This document shows positions 47,940 through 58,619 of a stretch of 64,000 nucleotides of DNA, piece by piece. The notes under the pieces are model-generated. The model searched no databases. It saw only the letters and a list, made by a program, of their open reading frames with translations, and had not been told where the DNA came from. The stretch is from Agrypnia vestita (lineage: Eukaryota; Arthropoda; Insecta; Trichoptera; Phryganeidae), in contig JADDOH010002125.1 of the NCBI GenBank assembly GCA_016648135.1, positions 25,286-89,285 on the forward strand, read 5' to 3'. Every line of letters starts with the position of its first letter. The first letter of the stretch is position 1. A program made the translations under genes and the position numbers.

Positions 47940-50070
47940 AATTTAATTCTACTTCTCGTAATCATTTGATTAACAATAAGCTCAAAATTACCTGTTTGGT
48001 TTGGCAATGTTCGGAATGCTTATACATAAATTAAATACATATATATTAATAAATGTATTAAAATAATACATGGACATATTCTACTGAAACACTATTGTAG
48101 AAACATTTATTATATAAATAAATTTATTTTAATGATGATTAAAATCATTTTTAATTATTTTCCATTTAAGAATAGGCTGGATATTCAAATGAGAGACAGT
48201 GATATGGGCCTATCAGCTTAAGCTGCCTGCCCATTATCAATAATAATAATAATAATAATAATCTATTTATTGTTTTTTGACCACGGCAATATAGACTGAT
48301 AAATTATTCACTTAAGCTAGGGCATTTATACAATTTTAGTACAGTGTTATTAAATGGTGAGTATATATATATATAGTATTTATTTATGTAGTAGTTTATG
48401 TTTAATGATTCTATATAATTTCAAAAGGTTTGTGATAATTTGATTTTAATGTTGGAATATTTCTTCCCTTATTTGTTGTTAAACATTATTACACATATTT
48501 TTACAATTTTATTAGTTGTTGATACATTGGAGAAAACTTCCAATGCTTCTATTACTTTAATGAATATAAAATAAATAATTTTGGGAATAACATCCCGTAA
48601 CATCGGGATTTTAATATTTTTATGAAATTTTAAAAGTATTTACATATTTGCGAGAATTGAGGTATTTTAACTAAATATCTGTCTTCTATACCTACAAAAC
48701 TTAGATATATTATTTTTATACTATAATGGATATTTTAACAGGACTGAACACTTGATTCACGTTCTTTATTCGTTACGGATAAATAACATGAATCAAGATG
48801 TTGTTTATTCATAATGAATTTTGGATGAATTTTATTAAAGAATTTCTAAGGATTTTAGTATATCTAATTTTTTTCATTTATTGCGTACGTGGAGAATTTT
48901 AACATCTCTATTTTTATCGAAAGAGTATATTTTACCTAGCATATTCAATAATTCCCTTTTGTGGTAAATTACAGAATTATTTAGGGTTTACCAGTTTATA
49001 TAGTTTCATTTTCATTGTCTGGCGTAAGTCCCTCTGTGATTGGTGTTATAATGAGTTTTTTTTTATTATTCTTCTTTATTAAATTGTCCATCAGTCCATT
49101 ATCATATGCATTATTATATGCAATTAATATGTAAAATTGAAAGTACAATTATAAAAACAACCAATAAAGGGAGGAATGTCCCAACATAAAAATTTAATTA
49201 TTATTAGACTCACTATTAAACACTCTTGAAACAAAATTTTATAAACGTCCTAGCTTAAGAAAATAATTATATCAGTCTGGAGATGGCCGTACCAGCCTGA
49301 AACCAGTGTGGTTAAAAAAATAATAAATCATGGAAAAAAGTTAAAAATTATTTTAATTACCTAAATCATTAAAATGGAGTTCCTCCAGGAATTAACAACT
49401 TCAAAATTAGAAATTATCATTTAAATAAATTGGCATTAAAAGATTTGATACACAAACTATATAAGATATTTCACCTTTTGACAGTACATACTAAGAACAA
49501 AATGCATGAGCATTATTAAAATATTATAATCTGTTGTATGTACAAACACTAAAAAAAAACTTTAATATTTATGGACCTGGGCGCTTTTTTTACGTCTTCA
49601 ACAAAATATACGGGGTTACTTAGAAAATTAATTAAATCAAATACAAACAAATTAGGTTTGCTTATGTTTAGTTATAAGAGGAAACCATTTGAAACAAAAA
49701 AAATCTATGTAGTCCCACCTCACGACTGCAATCTCAAGGTTTTAATTTTCATTAAATCAAATAATTGACAAGAGCATTGAGAAACATACATATTATTGTA
49801 AAAAACAATCTAAAACCTGCCACCAACATGTCATAAGCCTTGTGGCCTCCATCTCTTACTTGTTCCGCGCGGCAGGCCCGGATTTGGCTACTCTGTGGTC
49901 CCTTTCTGGTGAGACCGTGGTTGCCAATTTTTCACAAATTCAATAAAAATAAATATTACTAACTCAAGGTTTTATTTCATTTGTTCATTTGGAAGCCAAA
50001 TGATTTATTTTTAAAAATAATAAACTTTTTTATTATTGTACATATTTTCATATCAGATAAATCAAAATTG
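47940..50070. other. intergenic, AT-rich
   Basis: Only an (ATA)n microsatellite at 48,239-48,262 is recognised. No coding support. Confidence 0.6.
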
Positions 50071-50071
50071 T

Positions 50072-50077
50072 TTTATT
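50072..50077 (-). terminator. polyadenylation signal of FAM149-like gene
   Basis: AATAAA on the minus strand about 145 bp after the stop codon at 50,221. Confidence 0.4.
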
Positions 50078-50220
50078 TCCGACTACATATATGATGGAGA
50101 GCAATTCAATATCATATTACAAATATGAAAAATATTTTCTAATTTCTATGTTGTCAATTTGTTTTTTGGCTCTGGGTCAGTACTTTTGTTAAAAAAATTG
50201 GTTATTATCTTCAACTCAAC

Positions 50221-51211
50221 TTATTTTTTCTTTGAGCTCTTTTTTCGGTTTGATGATTTTTTACTAGCAGCAGATCTATCATTAAGTAAACTAAATGTGT
50301 TAAAATCCCCTCCAATATTCTGTTTAGGAATACTACTAGGAGTGAAATTGATTGGTATAAGTGTTGTTTTGTTTCTAATTGAACTTTTACCTGAAAAATT
50401 AATAACATCTGGTAATTGTTTTCTTCTACCTTTATTTTCGTCCGATTGTATCGGTGGTAATGAAACATTTCTTCCTTTCTGACCACCACTGTTTATTGTT
50501 TCTTTTCCCTGAGCTACTGGTATAGATCGATTTGGTAATATTTTATTTGCTAATAATGGCTCTAATGGTTCCAATAAATGACAGTGTTTTTCAGCGATAT
50601 TTTGTTTTGATCTCTTTTCTGAATGGTGAGATTTATAACTCGATCTATTTCTCGTAGTATCAATAGGGAGAGTATTGTGATTAATATTAATTACGTTTTT
50701 TCTGGTACCCGCGAGGGAAAATAAAGATGCAGCACTACTATCTCTTGTTTGTGTAATATTTCCATAAACCGTTTGGTGAGGTAATGATACAAAATCTGGA
50801 CTTGTTATATTTCTTTGTCTCCATCGAGACGAGGTAATTTCCGATTTGACGATGGCTGAAGGTTGATTTCCGAAAGTATAATTATTACTAGACAAATTTT
50901 GACTTATAGGAGTTATGTAAAGAAATGATTCTAATTCGTCAACAAGACTTACAGTGCTGGATTTACTTCTCATATCATTTTGACAAAAAAATCCAGGAAC
51001 TTCCTCTAAACTAGATTTTTTTTGAGATCTTAATGGCATGAGTTTCTGGCAGTTATTTTCTTGGCTAAACTGTTCATTCATCATAAAAGGAGCTTTAAGC
51101 ACCCCTTTCATCACGGCATCACTATCGTAATGCAAGGCCAAAACCTCCTCTTCAGTGTCGTAAGAATCGTCATTATCTAGGTTAGAAACTCCCCAGCTGC
51201 GACCAATAATT
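50221..51211 (-). CDS. FAM149-like gene, coding exon 3 and stop
   Basis: Acceptor TGTTTCAG. It completes Arg, then reads IIGRSWGVSNLDNDDSYDTE and EEVLALHYDSD, and runs 330 codons to TAA. Low-complexity and Ser/Asn-rich after the first 30 residues. Confidence 0.88.
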
Positions 51212-54200
51212 CTGAAACATATAATTGTTATTAATCAATCAAATTTTAGATCTGCTATTATAAATTGAAAACCTAAATATTGATAGTTTAATTACAAATG
51301 TATCATGATTATCATATGTACATATCTACATCTACATCTACATCTACAATATTAATATTATTATTTATTAAATGGCAAGCAAGGGGGAGGGAGAGGATGC
51401 AGCAATTGTTAGCTAAATATGGTTGCCTTTAATCAGGACTTGAACGCCAACAAAGAATCTCTAGTATCCGACTATAAACAACACTAATTATCAAAACAAA
51501 TATTGAAATCTTATATGTATTTTCATTTTTAAAAGATGCTTTAAAGTCATGCAATAAATTGCTATTACATGCAGCACAACTTTTTTATATTTAAGGAATT
51601 AGTAGACTAAACCATCGATGTGCAGTTCCAGACTTATCTATTATTATGTCATGCCGTTACCGATATATATTTGTATCATATTGCATATACGAGGTGTGAT
51701 CAAAAAATATGGTGAGTGATTTTTTATAGCAGCAACTGCTGACGCTACATTGATATGAAGAATAAATTCCAATAGCCTTTGATATCAATAGTGACAAGTA
51801 AGAATAAGTTGCGACCTATCAGGCCACTTTCAGAGGCCGGAGAGTAAGGTCATATTTACCGTGTCTATCATGCATCATGGATTTCTTACAATGTGTGAAC
51901 GTTAAGTTTTATTTTAAGTTGTAAAAGAGTGCCAAAGAAGCTCGTAAAATGTTAAAAGCAGTGTATGGCGATAATGTGCTGGCCATGAAGATTCTCACAA
52001 GTGAATTCTTAGAAGATGTTTACAATGGTATGAGTAATTTAAAAGAAGAAATGAGTCTGTTCAAGACGAGCAAAGGTTGGGACGTTCTTCGACCTCAGAA
52101 ACAGAGGTACGCATGCAAGAAGTCTCAAAAATGATTCGCTCAAACAGGCGATTGACTATTTAAGAGCTTGCTGAAAAAATGTAAATCTCGTACGGGTCCG
52201 TGCAAAGCATTTTAACTGATAATTTGCAAATGAAACGAGTGAGTGCTGCATCACGACAACGCGCTGTGCCACATCTCACTTCTGATCCGCGAGTTTTTGG
52301 CTGAAAAAAAAATCCTCTCTGTCCACATCTGCCTTACTCCCCGGATTTAGCACCATGTGACTTCTGGGTCCTCCCAAAAATAAAAATCGTGAGAAATTGA
52401 CAATGTTTCGACACCATTCCCGACATTGAGAAGGCCACGACGGAGCAGCTGAAGGCCCTTCGGAAAGAAGCCTTCCAGAAATACTTCCAATCATGGAAGC
52501 ACTGTTGGGATCAGGAAGGCGTCAAGGAGTGTTTTGAAGGAGATTAAGTCAAATTTGTCATAAACTTATTTCATTGTTCGTAATTACATTATTCACTATA
52601 TTTTTTGATCACACCTCATAAAATGTTCAAAAACCTACATTTAACCCGATCAGTGCCATTGCCGCGTAAACGCGCGAAACTTTGCATGTCCCGTCAGGCC
52701 AGCTAAGCATTATCACGCGGGAATTTTTTGATGTAAATACACACAATGACAAACGATTTTTAAGGCATCACCAATTTTAGATCGTACTGGCATCTGTGGA
52801 CAGCGATTCCAAGTAGTTATCTTATTTTTAAAACCACCAAATCTCGTAAAATTAGCGAATTATTGACGTGTTTCATCTGACAGTTCTCAGAGTTCGCTAG
52901 GGTTAGCGTGAGCCAAGTTTTTTGCGGAGAAACGGGGAATCCTATGCAATACTTCAGTTTTAAACTACGTTTGGCTTGATTTTGTTCCCAATTATTGACA
53001 ATATTCATCGTTTTTTTCGCCGTTTTCATGTTTTTAAAGCATTGTGAGTGAATATAACTTCTTGTGTGTCTATAAAATTAATTTTTTATCTTTATTTTAG
53101 CGAGATTCAACTGAATTTTTTGTTTCTCTGTTTTTCAATACTTCAGTTTGATTTTGTTCACGATTATTTAAAATATCCGTTGGTTTATTTCGCCGTTTTC
53201 CTGTATATAGTGCATTGTGAGCGAGTATACCTATCTAATGTGTCTATAAAATTAATTTTTTCTTTGTGTACACGTTGTATTCAAATTATTGTTATTTTTT
53301 TCTTTATCTTAGCGAGATTCGCGTGACTTTTTTATTTCTCCGTTTTTTTGTAAAACATATTTAATATTTCTTTTTGTGACATTACAATGGCTGATTTTAC
53401 ATATGATGATGATGAGATTGTTGTACAAACCGCCGAATCTGATGAGAATGATGTGGAATTTGAATTGCCAGATAGACCATTATTTCATTGGGATAGCGAT
53501 CCATTCGTGCCTCAAAAGCATAATTTTGATTCATCTCGGTCAGGCGCAAAATTAGCTGATTTTTTTTTTAATATTTGTTTTTATGGCTTTAGTTGAACAC
53601 ATTGTAAACGAAACCAACCAACACCATCAATATATAAGAAATAGAAGCTCTTCTGTAACCAATCGATTGCAGAAATGGTTCGATACGACCGTCAATTAAA
53701 TTTACGTTTTTATAGGCGTTTTTTATACATGGGCAAACAATGTCAAGTAAGGCTATGTGTTGAACCATGTTTTGAAATATACCACACGCAGGAAGACTAC
53801 TTAAGATATTAAATGTGTAACATTAAAAAATAGATCTAAAAAACAAAAAAGTGATATTTTGACAACCCTGTTGTATATTTTGTGGAATGAATTTATTTTG
53901 ATTTTAATTCAAAAAACTCCATCATAAATTCGGAAAAAAAATTCTTTGATAAGTCCTTACACTTTTGCATCTTTTATGTTCATTTTTATTGTTTTTTATT
54001 TACTTTATTTTACGGAAAAATATCTGGCTTATAGGTGTCCCTCACAGTTTTTTATGTTCATTTTTATTGTTTTTTATTTACTTTATTTTACGGAAAAGTG
54101 TCTAGCGTATAGGTGTCCCTCACAGTAAATATGGCTGGCAGTTAAAAGGTTAACGAAATTTCTTTATAAATTACTATAAACTAATTTATATATTACTAGC

Positions 54201-57200
54201 TGGTTGTACCCAGCATTGAACGAGTTAAGGATTAAGTAAAAAAAAGTTTGTGAGGGGAAACAAAGTTTCCATTGTTTTTCAAAGTCTCAAAAAAAAACCA
54301 TGTTTCCATTTAATCTAGGGTGGCATGGATGGGATGTCCAGGAGGGAAATGTGGACTATGTTTACCACCAGGTCCTAAATAATATATATGCGAAATTTGA
54401 TAGAACAGTACAGATTTACATTAAAATAATATCAGGGGGAGGAGAAGGGTTAAAGGAGGAGAGTGGAAATGTCGCCATTGTTACCCGCTGGGTGTTAAAG
54501 AGTAAGTATGCAAATTTTGGATCAGATTGGTCAAACAGTACAGATTTGCATGGAAAATATATCAGGGGAGGGGTAAAAGAGGAGGGGAAAATGTCATCCA
54601 TGTTAGGCGCTGGGTCCTAAAGATTAAGTATGCAAAATTTTAGTCAGATCGGACAAACGGCGTAGATATATACAGAAAATATATCAAAAAAATTTGAATT
54701 GAACGTTACGTACATCTAAACATTTATCAATATTGAAAGGGTAGGTACTGGCTCCTTTTTTTCAAATAATTTGTGCGAATTCGAATGGAACTTTGTGTTT
54801 CAAAATATCAAAGCAATAGTTGAAGAACTTTGGGAAATTTAAGATTTTGGACAATTGAACATTTACATTTTTATTAATATAAATAATAATAGGTATATAA
54901 AAACAAATTAGGTATGCAAAAACATCCTCGTATTCGAAAGCAACGTTGTGCCAAAATTTCATAGCAATCGTTGAACTTTCAGAGATTAGCTTTTTTTTAC
55001 ATACGAACATTTACATTTTTATTTATTTAGATTATGTAATATTTCTGCTCAGGTCCAACTCATAATATGTACAAAATCCGCGCAAATTGAAAGAGGTAGG
55101 ATGCTGGCCGATATGGGGCCCGGGCTGCATACAGGACCGCAAAGGTGGCATCCACAGGATATTTTTTTGATGAATCAAATACTTTGATAATATTCCCCAT
55201 GAATAATCCAAATACTATATACTTGGACTATGATAGAATATCTAAGATTTAATATACTCGTATAGCATTACCTTCATTTAATGTCATTATAAATAAAACA
55301 ATATAATGTCATATAATAAAAGAGTCCTGTCTCGTCAGCGTTTTAGATGATTTCGTAATTGAAACTCTGCCTCGATTCTGACCAAACGCTTTCAATCCAA
55401 TCACTTGCTATTCTAGAATCTACCGATTCTGTAATAGCAAGTGATTGGAGTTGCTTCTCAATTAACTTTTGCATATAGCGATTTTTAAAACAATCCAGCA
55501 ATCCGTTGCTACATTTAAAGTTATCTCTTCCAAATTGTTTTGTGAATTTTTCCACTTGTGCCTTAAGTATTGGCCCGTCGGCGTAGATGGAAAATCTAGC
55601 GGATCTTTGGGTACTGACCATTTTAACGACGCTTCGTCAACGTTACTAAGTTCACACTTTCTCAATTTTTTGTTTGTGTGATGTTATTTTCAAGAGCAGC
55701 TAAATAAACATCCTTATTTTTGCAGAGCAATGAAACTGTAGAAGATGATAGTGAAAACTTTTTACAGACTTCGGAATTATTTTTTATATTTCACGAATAA
55801 TTTCGACTTTTTTGAGAACCGAGAGACACTTTGGTTTGTTAGTGGACATGTTTCCGATAGAACAATTCGCGTTTAACTGATTAGGTCTACAGAAAAACTA
55901 CATAAAACAAACTGTCACAATTTTGAAAACCCCAATAATAGGAGTTATATGACTAATATTCTCGACCTTCAGTTCAACGGCATTCCTTTCATAAGGAATG
56001 CCGACAAACTATTGTTTGCCTGTGCACGTGGTATTTTCAGACACACAAGTTCGTGTACATCATAAAATGAACCCTAATTAAGTTCGAGCCACTTTAAAAG
56101 CAAAGTTCATTGTTATGAGTGCGTATTTGTTTTTTTTTTCTGTAACCCAAGCAAATATTTATGCAGAGTTTCTAAAATTTTCTCCGTATATCCGGGAATC
56201 GTGCTCTTTATAACCGAGAACGATTGTATGGGAATATACGTAAATCAAAATGAATTCACAGTTTTGTTCAATATAGCCGAGACCTCTTTATATCCGAGCT
56301 CGTTATAACCGAGTTCGACTGTATAAGCTTTTTCAGTATGCAATTCATTTATTTAATGAATAATAATTCATATACAAAATAAAAAAATTAATTTCCTAAT
56401 TATTTCGAGTTTGTTTCAATCGACATGTGCAAAAAAGGAGAAAAAAGTTTGGATATATATCCAATTTTTGATATATATCGGATATATATCAAAAAATCCA
56501 ATTTTTTGTTTTTTTATTATAAAAATCGGATTTTTTTAAATCCTGACCTTAATCTTTAAATCATCTAAGTATGACTCTGAATTCGGGCTCTATAATCAAC
56601 AGTAATATACAGCTTTTTACTTGTATGTACTGGACGCCACTGAACTAAATGTAAACATTTATAACTCTGGGGTAATAAGGTCTCAATAAACAAATAAGCT
56701 TGCGCCCATCTCGGGCTACCTTGCGCCGCCCACATAATTATATATTGACTCATGCTATTAATCAACCACGACAAGGATAGCTACCAATATACTGATATAC
56801 TCTGTGTATTATACACAATCGTACCACAGTGTATTAAAAAGTGCAGAGTTATGAAATGCAGACTCTATGTGAGAACAATTCATTGTCCTATATTAACAAC
56901 AAGAATAGAAGAAAAGTAAAACAAAAATACCTCAAATGTGGAAATATTGTATTCCACTGATCACACTCTTCAATCAAGTGCTTTTGGGTCACCTTAGGAC
57001 CCTCTTCATTATACAAAGTTCTTTGAATCTTCTCCCATTCTTCACATACCATTTTAGTACCTTCTGCATCAGCCCAAGAAAACATAGAACTCGCACTGCT
57101 ATCACTCCCTTCCAATTCAACGCAGTCTGGTGAATCTTTAAATGTACAATAATATTTGTTATGTTAGAAGTAATCAAGAGTTTTATTTTTAACAATATTT

Positions 57201-58524
57201 TATATATGAACATATGTTCTGAGAACTGGGTTTTGTCTACGGAATGATAATTATTAAGATAAATTTTAAGTCTCACAAAGACAAAACTATTTATATGGGA
57301 AACCTGTATATGAAAGTTTTTATAGGGTGGCCCAGGGCTTAAGACCTATATGAACTGGCTTATGTGACCACTCTATACATTATCAAATTTTTGAAAGCTG
57401 TATGTACGTTGTTGAGATGCATCCTGAACTATTGAATATGGGGCCATTCAAGTATTACGTAAGAAGAATTTCAGTCATTTTTAACCCCCCCTCCCCTTGT
57501 AAGCAAAATTAAGCAAAGCTCTTAAGATACAGATACACATGCTTATTAGCGGTATGCCACTTAGTGGCATGCTCATAAATCAACCGGCGGTTGTATGGCT
57601 AAGTGGCATGCTCGTTACTAGTGTGCGTACACACATGCCACTAATAAACAAGGCCTAGAGAAGGTCGATACTGCGTATGCTCACGTGCCACTAAATAAGC
57701 ATGTGTATCTGTAGCTTTACTCCCCTCTCCTATGCTTACATAAACATTGATATGTATTTTTTAAAAACTGTTCAGATTTTTTTATTGTTATTTATGAGCA
57801 GCAGTTATCAAGTCTAGAAATAAGGAATTTATAGACCATAAAGGAATTCAAAGCATATTTAATATTAATTCAAGCAAATTATTAATGTCATATTTAAATA
57901 CTACATTCTTAATATATAAACAATATTAATTTATTTTGTTCTATTACAAATTTAGTAAATTCAAATTGATCGTCCTCAGTCCACGACATCAAAAAAAGTA
58001 AACAAACAAATATTGCTGACAGACACCCCCCCCCCTCCCCCCATCATTATGCTTCAATTTCTAAAACAATTTCCACATTCTCAATAAATTCCATCCAGAT
58101 TTTAATCAATATATCTTAATTTAATCTATATCTTTAATTGATACAAATTTTTTGGCACATTTTAATTGTATAAAAAAATTGGGATTTTTAAATCATAACA
58201 TTATTTTACAAATAAATCAGAATGCATTGTAAGAATCGTAAGATTATTGTTAAACAGATTACCTGTTCCTGTATCACTGAGTGATGGCCAATCTGTATTA
58301 TAAAACATATCTTGAAATCTTTGAGACTGAGCGCTTGATGTTGTCGAGTTGTGGCGGAGCTTGGCTTTGTAATTTAAAGCTTCTAAAATATCAGTATTAA
58401 TTTCTTCCCCAAAATTATTCCCAGGAGAATTTATTGGAGATTCGCATATTACTTCCGGCAATTGTCTAGTACGTGGTAGTACGATTTTTTCTCCGTGATT
58501 TAAATTTCTTTGTGGGCCCGACAT
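50221..58524 (-). CDS. FAM149-family (DUF3719) protein, three coding exons
   Basis: Exons 58524-58263, 57135-56931 and 51211-50221 join GT-AG in matching phases to 485 residues. The middle exon reads SSMFSWADAEGTKMVCEEWE, LYNEEG and ECDQWNTIFPHLR, and exon 3 continues IIGRSW. The FSWADAE..., W-IQ--LY and EC-QW---FPHLRI-G pattern is that of the FAM149/DUF3719 domain; human FAM149B1 acts in ciliary signalling (Joubert syndrome). A ciliary role here is inference from the family. Residues 1-87 are polar, with a possible ALNYKAKLRHN helix. Exon 3 starts with an acidic SNLDNDDSYDTEEE, continues as a long Ser/Asn-rich disordered tail, and ends in lysines (KKSSNRKKSSKKK). Start: ATG 58,524 with GPQRNLNHGE after it. 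The 5.7-kb second intron holds mariner, piggyBac and Tigger elements. Confidence 0.85.
51690..52618 (+). mobile_element. internally deleted mariner
   Basis: Ends GAGGTGTGATCAAAAAATAT and TATTTTTTGATCACACCTC are inverted and flanked by TA. The N-terminal helix-turn-helix piece (KMLKAVYGDNVLAMK, 51,940-52,130) and the C-terminal YSPDLAPCDFWVLPKIK (52,325-52,390) are in different frames. The central catalytic part is largely missing, so about 930 bp remain. Confidence 0.88.
52940..53335. repeat. diverged tandem repeat, about 190-bp unit
   Basis: CAATACTTCAGTTT..., ATTTCGCCGTTTTC.TG, GCATTGTGAG.GA and TGTCTATAAAATTAATTTTT recur in the same order starting near 52,946 and 53,138. Sub-terminal to piggyBac element B. 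Confidence 0.75.
53387..53700 (+). pseudogene. piggyBac transposase N-terminal remnant
   Basis: ATG at 53,387 opens MADFTYDDDEIVVQTAESDE, an acidic leader, then LPDRPLFHWDSDPFVPQKHN and FD. After a frame break it reads LVEHIVNETNQHHQYI, like the segment before the catalytic core of piggyBac transposases. The catalytic DDD core is absent. Confidence 0.65.
53985..54128. repeat. tandem duplication, about 72-bp unit
   Basis: TTCATTTTTATTGTTTTTTA to GGTGTCCCTCACAGT occurs twice with few differences, just inside the right end of piggyBac element B. Confidence 0.92.
54190..55040. repeat. degenerate repeat region, retroelement tail-like
   Basis: Three diverged direct copies of a motif of about 120 bp (GGTCCTAAA, then GATCAGAT-GGACAAAC-like, then AAAATATATCAGGGG) occupy 54,370-54,690. 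They are followed by two copies ending AACATTTACATTTTTATT (54,857 and 55,007), resembling non-LTR 3' tails. Family not assigned. Confidence 0.4.
55268..56331 (-). mobile_element. pogo/Tigger remnant with CENP-B-type transposase
   Basis: On the minus strand a CAGTCGAACTCGGTTATAAC end at 56,331 precedes ATG 55,849. Broken frames then read MSTNKPKCLSVLKKVEII, STVSLLCKNKDVYLAALENN-like, DEASLKWSVPKD, GPILKAQVEKFTKQFG, DNFKCSNGLLDCFKNRY and finally NADETGLF after a stop. This is the pogo-type DNA-binding plus CENP-B-type helix-turn-helix region and the first catalytic Asp motif. The rest of the transposase and the 3' end are missing. Confidence 0.8.
56327..56537 (+). repeat. 220-bp dispersed repeat, copy 2
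   Basis: Direct copy of 43,290-43,505 with an extra GATATATATCGG insertion near 56,480. It abuts the Tigger end at 56,331. Confidence 0.8.
56931..57135 (-). CDS. FAM149-like gene, coding exon 2 (DUF3719 core)
   Basis: Acceptor TTTAAAG, donor GTATTT. It reads (D)SPDCVELEGSDSSASSMFS to QWNTIFPHL plus AG, phase 2. The strongest family signal of the gene. Confidence 0.88.
57264..57370. repeat. single arm of the AAGTCTCACAAAGAC MITE
   Basis: TAAGTCTCACAAAGACAAAA to GGGTGGCCCAGGGCTTA matches the left arm of 26,262-26,468; the right arm is absent. Confidence 0.7.
57524..57718. mobile_element. foldback MITE, copy 2 (AAAGCTACAGATACACATG ends)
   Basis: GATACAGATACACATGCTTA on the left and AAGCATGTGTATCTGTAGCT on the right enclose GCCACTTAGTGGCAT-type palindromes. 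Inverted relative to 17,355-17,553. Lies in the first intron of the FAM149-like gene. Confidence 0.8.
58263..58524 (-). CDS. FAM149-like gene, coding exon 1
   Basis: Starts MSGPQRNLNHGEKIVLPRTR and ends DWPSLSDTGT plus one base, donor GTAATC. 87 codons, phase 1. Confidence 0.8.
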
Positions 58525-58619
58525 TTTATGGTCTGACCTATGATTAGTGATTGAATTTTTTGGATCTTATAAAAATGTGTTTACCGCTTACAGATCAACA
58601 TTCGCTTTACCTCTCCAAC

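Larger units (their letters stand above)
52645..54149 (+). mobile_element. piggyBac-type element B, TTAA-flanked
   Basis: TTAA at 52,641 and 54,150 flank ends beginning CCCGATCAGTGCCAT and ending ATGGCTGGCAGTTAAAAGG. These ends are imperfectly inverted. It contains a truncated piggyBac N-terminus and three sets of internal tandem repeats. It differs in termini from element A. Confidence 0.75.
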
